DNA from: Bryocella elongata
GTDB lineage: Bacteria; Acidobacteriota; Terriglobia; Terriglobales; Acidobacteriaceae
Direction: 5' to 3'
Assembly (NCBI RefSeq): GCF_900108185.1
Contig: NZ_FNVA01000001.1
Coordinates: forward strand, 248,001 to 312,000
DNA length: 64,000 bases
Part shown: piece by piece, positions 41,611 through 50,494 of the stretch
How the letters are laid out: each line of letters starts with the position of its first letter
How positions within the stretch are numbered: the stretch's first letter is position 1
Notes under the pieces: model-generated
The model's input: the letters and a program-made list of their open reading frames with translations, nothing else
Databases searched by the model: none
Told to the model about the DNA's origin: nothing
Translations under genes and position numbers: made by a program

Positions 41611-41664
41611 GTCTTCGATTCTATCGTGTGGCCCCGACGGGGGCTGGTGACGAACCGCACAGGT
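41611..41664 (-). promoter_or_regulatory. ccmC promoter with shared ccm element
   Basis: On the minus strand: CCTGTGCGG, TCACCAGCCCC, then 14-15 nt, TAGAAT (41623-41618), 7 nt, GTG start. The same words occur at the same distances upstream of ccmA (43584-43640). Confidence 0.55.
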
Positions 41665-41674
41665 GTTGGGGGCG

Positions 41675-42355
41675 TTATTCGCCCTGGAGGACGGTGTCGA
41701 AGAAGAGCAGGCAGGCTGTGGTGAAGATGACGTTGTAGCCGATGAGGACCTTGATCCAAAGGTTGGGGGATGCCTCGCCGGTAAGGATCGAGGTTGTGGC
41801 CTGGATCATCGCAAGCAGCGCGGGCAGGGAGATGGGGAAGAGGATGAGCGGCAGCAGCAGCTCGCGGTTGCGGGTGCGAAGGCTAAGCGCTGCGAAGAAG
41901 GTGCCGTTGCCGACCAGTGCCCAGGTGCCGAGCGGAAGGACGATCAGCAGGAGCCAGGTCTGGCCGAGCGGATGCAGGTTGTAGAAGACGGCGAAGACCG
42001 GGGCGAGGACCATCTCTACCGCGGTGACGAAGAAGAAGTTGGCGAAGGCTTTGCCGAGGAAGAGCGCAGAGCCCGGTGCGGGGGCGAGGCGATGTGCGTC
42101 GAGGACTGCGTTCTTCAGCTCACGAGCCCAGGACTGGTTGAGGGCGTTCATCGAAGCGAAGAGCAGGGCCACCCAGAGCAGGCCGCCGGAGATCTGGCGC
42201 GTGATGGTGGGGTAGCTGGCGGGGTCGAAGGCCATGGCGAAGACCACCACCACGAGCAGGGTGAAGAAGAGCATCCCGTTGATGGCGTCGCGGGCGCGCC
42301 ATTCGAGGCGGAGTTCCTTGGCAAAGTGGGCCAGGACATAGTCGGCGTAGTTCAT
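41675..42355 (-). CDS. ccmB: Heme exporter permease CcmB
   Basis: 226 residues, six membrane helices, the standard CcmB length. Family features: AKELRLEWRARDAINGMLFF at the N-terminus, SGGLLWVALLFASMNALNQSW and ELLLPLILFPISLPALLA. It forms the membrane part of the ABC transporter with CcmA. The start overlaps the ybaK stop by 4 nt, so ccmA, ybaK and ccmB are translationally coupled on one mRNA. Confidence 0.94.
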   Translation of the reverse strand: MNYADYVLAHFAKELRLEWRARDAINGMLFFTLLVVVVFAMAFDPASYPTITRQISGGLLWVALLFASMNALNQSWARELKNAVLDAHRLAPAPGSALFLGKAFANFFFVTAVEMVLAPVFAVFYNLHPLGQTWLLLIVLPLGTWALVGNGTFFAALSLRTRNRELLLPLILFPISLPALLAMIQATTSILTGEASPNLWIKVLIGYNVIFTTACLLFFDTVLQGE

Positions 42356-42855
42356 GCGGAGGCACCTGCCTTGCTGAGGTCGACGAGCGTGGCCTCGGTG
42401 GCCTTCAGGTAGTCGGCGGGCGAGAGGAGGATCTGCACGCCGCGCATGCCGGCGGAGATGCTGATGATGTCGAAGAGCTCGATGGTCTCGTCGGCGAAGG
42501 CGGGAAAGGGTTTCTTTGCGGCGAGGACGGTGACGCCGCCGCGGATGTAGCCGGTGAGGGGCTCGACGTCCTTGAGGGAGGCAAGCTCGACCTTGCGGAC
42601 GCCGGCGGCGGAGGCGAGCTTCTTGAGGTCGAGCTCCTGGTTGCCGGGGACTACGGCGAAGAAGTGCTCGCGCGGGGCCGCTTCGGTCACGAGGGTCTTG
42701 AAGACCTGCTCAGGAGGGAGGCCGACCTTCTTCGCGACGGAGATCGCGGTGAGGTCGTTGGGGTCGACGTCGTAGGTGCGGAGCTCGTAGGAGATGCCCA
42801 GGCCGTCGAGGAGGCGAGCGGCGTTGGTTTTGGGGGCCGCGGTGTGCTTGCTCAT
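42352..42855 (-). CDS. ybaK: Cys-tRNA(Pro)/Cys-tRNA(Cys) deacylase YbaK/EbsC
   Basis: 167 residues. YbaK-fold editing enzyme that hydrolyses mischarged Cys-tRNA(Pro). Seen: TNAARLLDGLGISYELRTYDVD, KKVGLPPEQVFKTLV, the conserved Lys of that motif, FAVVPGNQELDLKKLA, and GYIRGGVTVLAAKKPFPAF. It is inserted between ccmA and ccmB with 4-nt overlaps at both ends, so it is co-expressed with the heme exporter. Cytochrome c maturation depends on CxxCH thiols, so a link through cysteine chemistry is conceivable but unproven. Confidence 0.94.
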   Translation of the reverse strand: MSKHTAAPKTNAARLLDGLGISYELRTYDVDPNDLTAISVAKKVGLPPEQVFKTLVTEAAPREHFFAVVPGNQELDLKKLASAAGVRKVELASLKDVEPLTGYIRGGVTVLAAKKPFPAFADETIELFDIISISAGMRGVQILLSPADYLKATEATLVDLSKAGASA

Positions 42856-43583
42856 GCGTGGGCTCCTTCCTGACGATGCTGGATCGTTGCGACCTTGCCC
42901 TGGCGCAATGTGACGGTGGTGCGGGCGAGCGGGCTGGCGAGCTCGGCCTGGTGGGTGATGAGCATGAGGGTGCGGGGCGTGCCGTCGGCGGAGGGTACGT
43001 CGACCCAGGCAAGGAGGCGGTCGATCATGGCGTGCGCGGACTGGACGTCGAGGTTGGAGAAGGGCTCATCGAGGAGCAGGAGGTCGGGCTCGGTGAGGAG
43101 GACGCGGGCGAGGGAGGCTCGCTGGCGCATGCCTTGCGAATACTCGCCGACGCGGCGGGTGTTGGCGGGGTCGAGCGCGACGGCACGGAGGGCGGCGGCG
43201 GCGCGGGCCTGGAGCTCGGACCTGGGCGCGGGCTGGCCTTCGAGGGTATAGAGGCGGGCGAAGTACTCGAGGTTCTCCATGCCGGTGAGCTCGTCGTAGA
43301 GCATGGAGGCGTGGCCCATGGTGGCGATGCGGCCGCGCTGGTCGGCGGGCGTGAGGCCGAAGACGCGGAGCTTGCCGAAGCTGGGCGTCCAGAGGCCGGA
43401 GACCATCTTCATGAGGGTGGACTTGCCGGCACCGTTCTCGCCGAGCAGGACGACGCTGGAGCCGGCGGGAATGGCGAGCGAGACCTCTCGCAGGGCCGCG
43501 AAGTTGCCGAAGATCTTCGAGACGCGGTCGAGTTCGACGGCTGGAAGTGGGTGAGAGCTGCCCGGTTGTACGAGTTCTGGCAC
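42852..43583 (-). CDS. ccmA: Heme exporter ATP-binding protein CcmA
   Basis: 243 residues. ABC ATPase: Walker A GENGAGKST, signature YSQGMRQRASLARVLL, Walker B LLLLDEP, and the switch His in LITHQAE. Drives the CcmABCD complex that releases holo-CcmE. The start is GTG 43583; TATACT lies 7 nt upstream and the shared ccm element further up. It is the first gene of ccmA-ybaK-ccmB. A short N-terminal extension (PELVQPGSSHPLP) precedes the ATPase domain. Confidence 0.93.
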   Translation of the reverse strand: MPELVQPGSSHPLPAVELDRVSKIFGNFAALREVSLAIPAGSSVVLLGENGAGKSTLMKMVSGLWTPSFGKLRVFGLTPADQRGRIATMGHASMLYDELTGMENLEYFARLYTLEGQPAPRSELQARAAAALRAVALDPANTRRVGEYSQGMRQRASLARVLLTEPDLLLLDEPFSNLDVQSAHAMIDRLLAWVDVPSADGTPRTLMLITHQAELASPLARTTVTLRQGKVATIQHRQEGAHA

Positions 43584-43640
43584 GTCTCGGAGTATAGAAG
43601 GTGCGGTCGGCGAGGGCTGGTGATGTGTCGCACAGGAGTG
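43584..43640 (-). promoter_or_regulatory. ccmA promoter with shared ccm element
   Basis: On the minus strand: CCTGTGCGA, TCACCAGCCCT, 15 nt, TATACT (43596-43591), 7 nt, GTG start. The 43 nt between start codon and the TCACCAG word align without a gap to the ccmC upstream region. Confidence 0.55.
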
Positions 43641-43662
43641 GTTCGGAAGGGTGAAAAGGAAT

Positions 43663-43700
43663 GATCGAGTTGTGAAGTACGAGTTGTGAGCTGCGGGTTT
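43663..43700. repeat. GATCGAGTTGTGAAGTACGAGTTGTGAG repeat
   Basis: Intergenic copy of the GATCGAGTT family between ccmA and thrC. Confidence 0.5.
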
Positions 43701-43710
43701 GGGCTACAGG

Positions 43711-43741
43711 GAGCCCTGCCCTTCATGGACATGGGGCACCC
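43711..43741. repeat. GGGGCACCC hairpin repeat (copy 6, degenerate)
   Basis: GAGCCCTGCCCTTCATGGAC followed by ATGGGGCACCC. The left arm has diverged, the right end is conserved. Confidence 0.5.
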
Positions 43742-44028
43742 GGATGCTTCTATCCCGCGTTTGCTCTCATGGAACGGTCGTGTTACAAGAGATACATTCC
43801 TCCTGCGCAAGCAGGACGAATTTCATGAAGAGTGGTTGAGGGACGAGCCCTTTGACGCCACGACAACCGGACAGCTTGTTGGTACCGGTGTCAACTCTCT
43901 CCCGAGCGATCGGGGAACATGAGATTCGGTGGCAGGGACTTGTCTCTCGTTAAGAGATAGTCCTCACTGATTTGCCACGAACCTCCTGTATTCCCCCTTC
44001 ACAACCTAGAGAGACGTCATCGGCAGAT

Positions 44029-44052
44029 CCGCTCCACCGCTTTTGGGAGCGG
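44029..44052 (+). promoter_or_regulatory. Hairpin sequestering the thrC ribosome binding site
   Basis: CCGCTCC (44029-44035) pairs with GGAGCGG (44046-44052) around a 10-nt loop. The thrC Shine-Dalgarno GGGAG (44045-44049) is in the 3' arm, 7 nt before the ATG at 44057. Confidence 0.5.
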
Positions 44053-44056
44053 ACGA

Positions 44057-45355
44057 ATGAGTGCTTCGCGTACGGTGTATGAGCTTCGCTGCGGCGAGTG
44101 CGGCAAGAGCTATGGGAATCAGCCCCTTTCAGCCTGCCAGGATTGTCTTGCGCCGCTGGAGGTCCAGTACGATCTCGAATCGGTGCGCGGCCGTTTTACG
44201 CGCGAGAGCGTAGCCAAGGGGCCGGCGAGCATCTGGCGCTACAAGCAGCTGCTTCCCATCCCCGAAGGCTTTGAGCCGGACCTTCCGGTGGGCTTTACGC
44301 CACTGTTGAAGGCGAAGAAGCTGGGCAAGCGCATTGGGGCCAACCATCTCTTCGTGAAGAACGATGCGGTTTGCTTTCCGACGCTGAGCTTCAAGGACCG
44401 CGTGGTGGCGGTGGCGCTGGCGAATGCGCAGGCGTTTGGCTTCACGACGGTGGGTTGCTCGTCGACGGGCAATCTCGCGAACTCGGTGGCGGCGCAGTCG
44501 GCGCGGCTGGGGTTGAATGCTTGCATCCTGGTGCCAGCGGATCTCGAGCCGGCGAAGATTCTGAACACGCTGGTCTATGGCGCGCGGCTGGTGCGGATCG
44601 ATGGCAACTACGACCATGTGAACCGGCTGTGTACGCTGATTGCGGACGAGTACAACTGGGGCTTCGTGAATGTGAACCTGCGGCCGTACTACGCCGAGGG
44701 CTCGAAGACGATGGGGTATGAGATCGCCGAGCAGCTGGGTTGGAAGCTGCCGGACAATGTGGTCGTGCCGATGGCGGGCGGATCGCTGGTGCGGAAGATT
44801 CGCAAGGCGTTCAGGGAGCTGGTGACGCTGGGTCTCGTTGAGGACAAACCGGTGCGGTTTTTCGGAGCGCAGGCGACCGGATGCTCGCCGATCTCGCATG
44901 CGGTGAAGCAGGGATGGGAACACATTGAGCCGCAGCGCCCGAACACGATCGCGCGGTCGCTGGCGATTGGCAATCCGGCCGATGGTCCGCTTGCAGCGAA
45001 GATGATTGCGGAGACCGGTGGCTGGGCCGAGGACGTGAGTGACGTCGAGGTGGTGAGCGGCATCCAGGAACTTGCCGAAACGGAAGGAATCTTCACCGAG
45101 ACGGCTGGCGGTGTGACGACGGCTGTGACAGCCAAGCTATATGCGCAGGGTCGCATTGGTGCGGACGAGACGACGGTGATCTGCATTACGGGCAACGGGC
45201 TGAAGACGACCGATGCGCTGGCGGATCGTTACGATGCAGGCATCGCCGTGAAGCCGCGGCTGGCCGAGTTTGATACGTACATCCGCGGGGTTGACCCGGC
45301 ACTCATTGGGACGGCGCGTGAAGAAGAGCTTGAAGTAGCAGGAGGTGTGCAGTGA
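44057..45355 (+). CDS. thrC: Threonine synthase
   Basis: 432 residues. PLP enzyme converting O-phosphohomoserine to threonine. An N-terminal zinc-ribbon (CGECGKSYG and CQDC, residues 12-30) marks the shorter archaeal/Gram-positive-like type. The PLP lysine is Lys113 in TLSFKDR; the phosphate-binding loop is SSTGNLANS; the C-terminal strand is ICITGNGLKTTDA. GGGAG lies 7 nt upstream within a hairpin. The stop overlaps a GTG-started MoaD/ThiS-like gene, which raises the alternative that the enzyme also or instead uses a protein thiocarboxylate to make a sulfur amino acid (inference). Confidence 0.9.
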   Translation: MSASRTVYELRCGECGKSYGNQPLSACQDCLAPLEVQYDLESVRGRFTRESVAKGPASIWRYKQLLPIPEGFEPDLPVGFTPLLKAKKLGKRIGANHLFVKNDAVCFPTLSFKDRVVAVALANAQAFGFTTVGCSSTGNLANSVAAQSARLGLNACILVPADLEPAKILNTLVYGARLVRIDGNYDHVNRLCTLIADEYNWGFVNVNLRPYYAEGSKTMGYEIAEQLGWKLPDNVVVPMAGGSLVRKIRKAFRELVTLGLVEDKPVRFFGAQATGCSPISHAVKQGWEHIEPQRPNTIARSLAIGNPADGPLAAKMIAETGGWAEDVSDVEVVSGIQELAETEGIFTETAGGVTTAVTAKLYAQGRIGADETTVICITGNGLKTTDALADRYDAGIAVKPRLAEFDTYIRGVDPALIGTAREEELEVAGGVQ

Positions 45356-45633
45356 GTGTGAAGGTCGTGTTGCCGACGGCGTTGGCCCGTCATACGGAAG
45401 GTGTGAAGACGATTACGACGGAGGCGAAGAACCTGCCGGATCTGCTGGCGGAGTTCGATGCGAAGTTTCCTGCGCTCTCGCAGAACGTGAAGGATGAGCA
45501 TGGCAAGTTGCGGCGGTTCATCAACGTGTATGTGAACGATGAGGACATCCGGTTTCTCGGCGGCGATGCGCTGGCGTTTGAGGATGGCGATGAGGTCATG
45601 CTGATTCCGAGCATTGCGGGCGGGGTTTTGTAG
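45352..45633 (+). CDS. MoaD/ThiS-family ubiquitin-like sulfur carrier protein
   Basis: 93 residues; GTG start overlaps the thrC stop by 4 nt, with AGGAGG-like sequence just upstream (GTAGCAGGAGGT). A beta-grasp protein: VKVVLPTALARHTEGVKTI, DLLAEFDAKFPAL, RRFINVYVNDEDIRFLGG, EDGDEVMLIPSIAGGVL. Sulfur carriers act through a C-terminal Gly-Gly; here two residues (Val-Leu) follow it. In QbsE and related carriers such extra residues are removed by a JAMM-type protease before activation, so a protease and an E1-like enzyme are expected elsewhere in the genome. Terminated by a 13-bp hairpin at 45661. Confidence 0.88.
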   Translation: MSVKVVLPTALARHTEGVKTITTEAKNLPDLLAEFDAKFPALSQNVKDEHGKLRRFINVYVNDEDIRFLGGDALAFEDGDEVMLIPSIAGGVL

Positions 45634-45660
45634 GACGGCGAATAGAGCTTCGCGCGAGCG

Positions 45661-45697
45661 AAAGGCCGGTGAGAACTCTCACCGGCCTTTTGCTTTG
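45661..45697 (+). terminator. Strong intrinsic terminator after the thrC operon
   Basis: 13-bp arms AAAGGCCGGTGAG / CTCACCGGCCTTT, AACT loop, then TGCTTTG. The left arm begins with AAA, so it may work in both directions and also end the minus-strand aminotransferase transcript. Confidence 0.85.
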
Positions 45698-45728
45698 TAT
45701 GGAGGTACGGTCGCGCTACCCGCGCGAT

Positions 45729-45761
45729 GCCCACATCTCAAAATCGAGATATGGGGCACCC
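45729..45761. repeat. GGGGCACCC hairpin repeat (copy 7)
   Basis: GCCCACATCTC / GAGATATGGGG arms, 6-nt loop, then CACCC. Nearly the same sequence as copy 1 at 14288. Confidence 0.65.
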
Positions 45762-45783
45762 GCATTGTGTGGCTAATTTCGCG

Positions 45784-46983
45784 CTAGCCGCGGTAGCTTT
45801 CGAGGCGCTGGCAGGCTTCGGTGAGCTCTTCGTCCTTCTTCGCGTAGCAGATGCGGAGGAGGTTATCGCCTGCATTGCGCCCTTGCTCGTCTGTCGAGAA
45901 GAAGGCTGAGCCTGCTACGGTGGCGATGCCGATCTGTGCGAGCAGGGTGCGGGCTTTTTGCTTTGCGTTTGCGCCGGGGACGCTGGTGGCGTCGGCGAGG
46001 ATGTAGTACGCGCCGTCGGGCACGGAGGGTGTGAGGCCGGCCTTGGTGAGGGCGGCGCAGACTTTGTCGCGCTTGGCCTGATACTCGGCTGCGAGATCGG
46101 TGTAGAAGCTCGGCGGGAGCTGCAGCAGACCGGCGGCGGCTCCGTGTTGCAAGGGCGCGGGCGCGCAGATGTAGGTGAGGTCGTGGAAGTTGCCGATGGC
46201 AGGGATCCAGCGCGGATCGGCGGCGAGATAGCCGAGACGCCAACCGGTGACGGAGAAGGTCTTGGAGAAGCCGGAGATGGTGATGGTGCGTTCCATCATG
46301 CCTGGCAGCGCGGCGATCGACAGGTGTTGGGCGCCGTCGTAGAGGAAGTACTCGTACATCTCGTCGGTGATGACGAAGAGGTCGTGCTCGATGGCGAAGG
46401 CGGCGATCTGTTCGAGTTCAGCGAGCGAGAAGACCTTGCCGCTGGGGTTGGCGGGTGTATTGAGTACAAGCGCGCGGGTGCGAGGGGTGAGCGCGGCGCG
46501 CAGGCGGTCCATGTCGAGGGAGTACTCGGGCGCGTGCAACGGCACGGTGTTGGCCTTGAGGCCCTGGGCGCGGATGGTGAGCAGGTGATAGCCGTAGAAG
46601 GGCTCGAAGATCAGCAGTTCATCGCCGGGATTGAGCAGGGCCTGGAGGGTGCAGTAGAAGGCGCCTGTGGCTCCGCTGGTGACGAGCACCTGCGAGTGGG
46701 GATCCACGTGGAGCTTGTTGAAGCTGGCGAGCTTCTGCGCGATGCCTTCACGCAATGCGGTAATGCCGTCGAGGCGGGTGTAGATGTTCTGGCCGGTGAG
46801 GATGGCATCCATCGCGGCCTGCACGACGGGCGTGGGTGGGTCGGTGTCGCAGACGCCCTGGGCGAGGTTGATGCCGCCGACGGTGGTGCAAGCGACGTTC
46901 ATCGCGCGGATCTCGGACTGCGAGAAGGTGGGCGCCAGGTTGCTGAGATGCAGGCTTGCCGGAGTTGCCGTGGTGGTCGACAT
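45784..46983 (-). CDS. Class I/II PLP-dependent aminotransferase
   Basis: 399 residues. Fold-type I aminotransferase with the PLP lysine in TISGFSKTFSVTGWRLGY, NTPANPSGKVFS, ITDEMYEYFLYDG and a C-terminal Arg in NLLRICYAKKDEEL that binds the substrate carboxylate. The pattern NLAQGVCDTDPP and the overall length fit the kynurenine/methionine aminotransferase branch (YbdL/KAT-like). Cytoplasmic. The ATG has no ribosome binding site at usual distance; instead a 14-bp-arm hairpin ends 1-2 nt before it (46985-47019). Specific substrate is not assigned. Confidence 0.88.
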   Translation of the reverse strand: MSTTTATPASLHLSNLAPTFSQSEIRAMNVACTTVGGINLAQGVCDTDPPTPVVQAAMDAILTGQNIYTRLDGITALREGIAQKLASFNKLHVDPHSQVLVTSGATGAFYCTLQALLNPGDELLIFEPFYGYHLLTIRAQGLKANTVPLHAPEYSLDMDRLRAALTPRTRALVLNTPANPSGKVFSLAELEQIAAFAIEHDLFVITDEMYEYFLYDGAQHLSIAALPGMMERTITISGFSKTFSVTGWRLGYLAADPRWIPAIGNFHDLTYICAPAPLQHGAAAGLLQLPPSFYTDLAAEYQAKRDKVCAALTKAGLTPSVPDGAYYILADATSVPGANAKQKARTLLAQIGIATVAGSAFFSTDEQGRNAGDNLLRICYAKKDEELTEACQRLESYRG

Positions 46984-46984
46984 A

Positions 46985-47019
46985 GATGAAGGGACGCGCG
47001 TGGAGCGCCTCCCTTCATC
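46985..47019 (-). promoter_or_regulatory. Hairpin abutting the aminotransferase start codon
   Basis: Arms GATGAAGGGA / TCCCTTCATC (10 bp) extended inward by a GCGC/GCGC stem after one mismatch, loop GTGGA. On the minus strand it ends 1 nt before the ATG region (TATG), and GGGAGG is in its 5' arm. Confidence 0.45.
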
Positions 47020-47050
47020 GTAGAGCAGATTGGCTGGACTGAAAACTGGT

Positions 47051-47119
47051 GCCCTTATCCCTCAGGGGCTAAAGCCCTGTATTTCCAGGCCATTTTCGAC
47101 GGGGCTGAAGCCCCGCCCC
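47051..47119. repeat. REP-like element (GGGGCTAAAGCCC / GGGGCTGAAGCCCC)
   Basis: Two related palindromes, CAGGGGCTAAAGCCCTG and GGGGCTGAAGCCCCGCCCC, 25-30 nt apart in the gap between the aminotransferase and DUF3309 genes. Palindromes of this kind are dispersed in many bacterial genomes. Confidence 0.6.
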
Positions 47120-47146
47120 AACAAAGCAAAGAAGCTCCGAGTTTGT

Positions 47147-47299
47147 CTAGACGATGTGTAGCAGCCAGAGAATGACGACGATCAGCAGGATGGTGCCGAG
47201 CGTGCCGGAGGGATAGTAGCCCCAGCTGCGAGAGTAAGGGAACGCAGGGAAAGAGCCAAAGAGCAGCAGCACCAGCACGATGACGATAATGAGTTCCAC
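47147..47299 (-). CDS. DUF3309-family small membrane protein
   Basis: 50 residues from GTG 47299, chosen because GGAGG lies 5 nt upstream; the ATG at 47344 would add an unlikely N-terminus. Two membrane helices: ELIIVIVLVLLLFG, then the family block FPAFPYSRSWGYYPSGTLG, then TILLIVVILWLLHIV. The PYSxSWGYxPSG motif defines DUF3309. Function unknown; such proteins are often stress-induced. It is divergent from another 50-residue membrane protein gene 220 bp away. Confidence 0.8.
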   Translation of the reverse strand: MELIIVIVLVLLLFGSFPAFPYSRSWGYYPSGTLGTILLIVVILWLLHIV

Positions 47300-47518
47300 G
47301 TTGCCTCCGAACCTCGGTATCCAGCGACCTGAACTGCTGGTCACTTACCCGAACGTTCTGAGTAGATGCAGTTGTTGTGGAGCTTGTTGGCTCAGCTGTG
47401 CCGGAAAGAAAAAATGGTTTGCAAGCAACGTTGCGTGGCTGCGATGCCTCTGAATTAGGCGTACCAGGAAGTGGCCCTCCGCGGGGGCAGAGTCCTGATC
47501 AACCTGAAAGGGGAAACC

Positions 47519-47671
47519 ATGTTTCTTATCCTTGCGATCGTTCTCGTCCTTGCTTGGCTTGGCCTGTTCGTCGGCCTCCATGTGACCAGCTTCTTCATCC
47601 ACCTGCTGATCATCTGCGCTGTGATCTCGCTGGTCATGCACCTGGTTGGCGGCAATCGAGCGAGTGCCTAG
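47519..47671 (+). CDS. Lmo0937-family small membrane protein
   Basis: 50 residues from ATG 47519, preceded by AAGGGG 6-7 nt upstream. Two hydrophobic helices, FLILAIVLVLAWLGLFVGLH and FFIHLLIICAVISLVMHL, joined by VTS, ending GGNRASA. This pattern matches the lmo0937 family of tiny two-helix membrane proteins of unknown function, which often accompany stress genes. It is divergent from the DUF3309 gene. No promoter could be fixed in the gap. Confidence 0.75.
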   Translation: MFLILAIVLVLAWLGLFVGLHVTSFFIHLLIICAVISLVMHLVGGNRASA

Positions 47672-47732
47672 GGGCATTGATTTACGACGACCAGAGACCA
47701 GATCTCAGTCAGCCAGTCTCCAGAACACTAGA

Positions 47733-47757
47733 AAGGCCGGGCATAATGCCCGGCCTT
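47733..47757. terminator. Bidirectional terminator between lmo0937-like gene and lon
   Basis: 10-bp arms AAGGCCGGGC / GCCCGGCCTT with a 5-nt loop. On the minus strand it follows the lon stop and is trailed by TCTAG after the TTT of the stem. Confidence 0.75.
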
Positions 47758-47778
47758 CGCTGTATACGTGGGTTGTGA

Positions 47779-50205
<2,427 letters not shown>

Positions 50206-50427
50206 ATGTCTCCCCGATTAGACGTGCATCACAGCGGAAGGATGCGCTGTAGCTGGCTTGGAGAGGATTGTACGCGTTTCGCGAGCCCATTCTGCGCGGT
50301 CGTTACCAAGGTTTTCGAAGGGCTGCACCAAGGTGGTCGAGCTGTCCGGGTGTTGTACAACGTGAGGCTCGATGTTGTCGCGAATCCAGTCAAAGCAAAG
50401 AAGTTGGAAGTCTTTTTGAGAAAGACA
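50206..50427 (-). promoter_or_regulatory. lon upstream region
   Basis: Candidate -10 box TACAAT (minus strand 50272-50267), giving a leader of about 55 nt. Upstream are two direct copies of ACCAAGGT (plus strand 50305-50312 and 50327-50334, 22 bp apart) and the palindrome GTTGTACAAC at 50354-50363. No CIRCE or clear heat-shock sigma box was seen. Confidence 0.4.
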
Positions 50428-50451
50428 AACGGACAGCCGAAGCTGTCCGTT
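50428..50451 (-). terminator. Terminator of clpX
   Basis: 10-bp arms AACGGACAGC / GCTGTCCGTT with a 4-nt loop; on the minus strand followed by TGTCTTTCTC. Lies 44 bp beyond the clpX stop. Confidence 0.8.
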
Positions 50452-50494
50452 CCTGGTGCTTGAAGTGCTTGCTGCAAGGGATACGAGTGCGAGA

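Larger units (their letters stand above)
43641..44056. other. Long leader/intergenic region upstream of thrC
   Basis: About 415 bp without a convincing gene. Contents: a GATCGAGTTGTGAAG repeat (43663-43700), a variant GGGGCACCC repeat (43711-43741), a candidate promoter (TTGCTC 43761-43766, 17 nt, TACAAG 43784-43789), a TCTCT/AGAGA hairpin near 43944-43958, and the SD-sequestering hairpin at 44029-44052. A 78-codon open frame (43686-43922) runs across the repeats and is probably not a gene. If the promoter is real, thrC has a leader of about 260 nt. Confidence 0.45.

Noticed and set aside
43686..43922. 78-codon open frame upstream of thrC with three consecutive Thr codons, considered as a threonine leader peptide.
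   Set aside because: It runs through two repeat copies, has no ribosome binding site, and three Thr codons are too few for classical attenuation; no terminator/antiterminator pair follows.
47345..47518. ECF- or stress-sigma promoter for the two divergent 50-residue membrane protein genes.
   Set aside because: Only weak partial matches to GGAAC-type boxes; spacing could not be supported.
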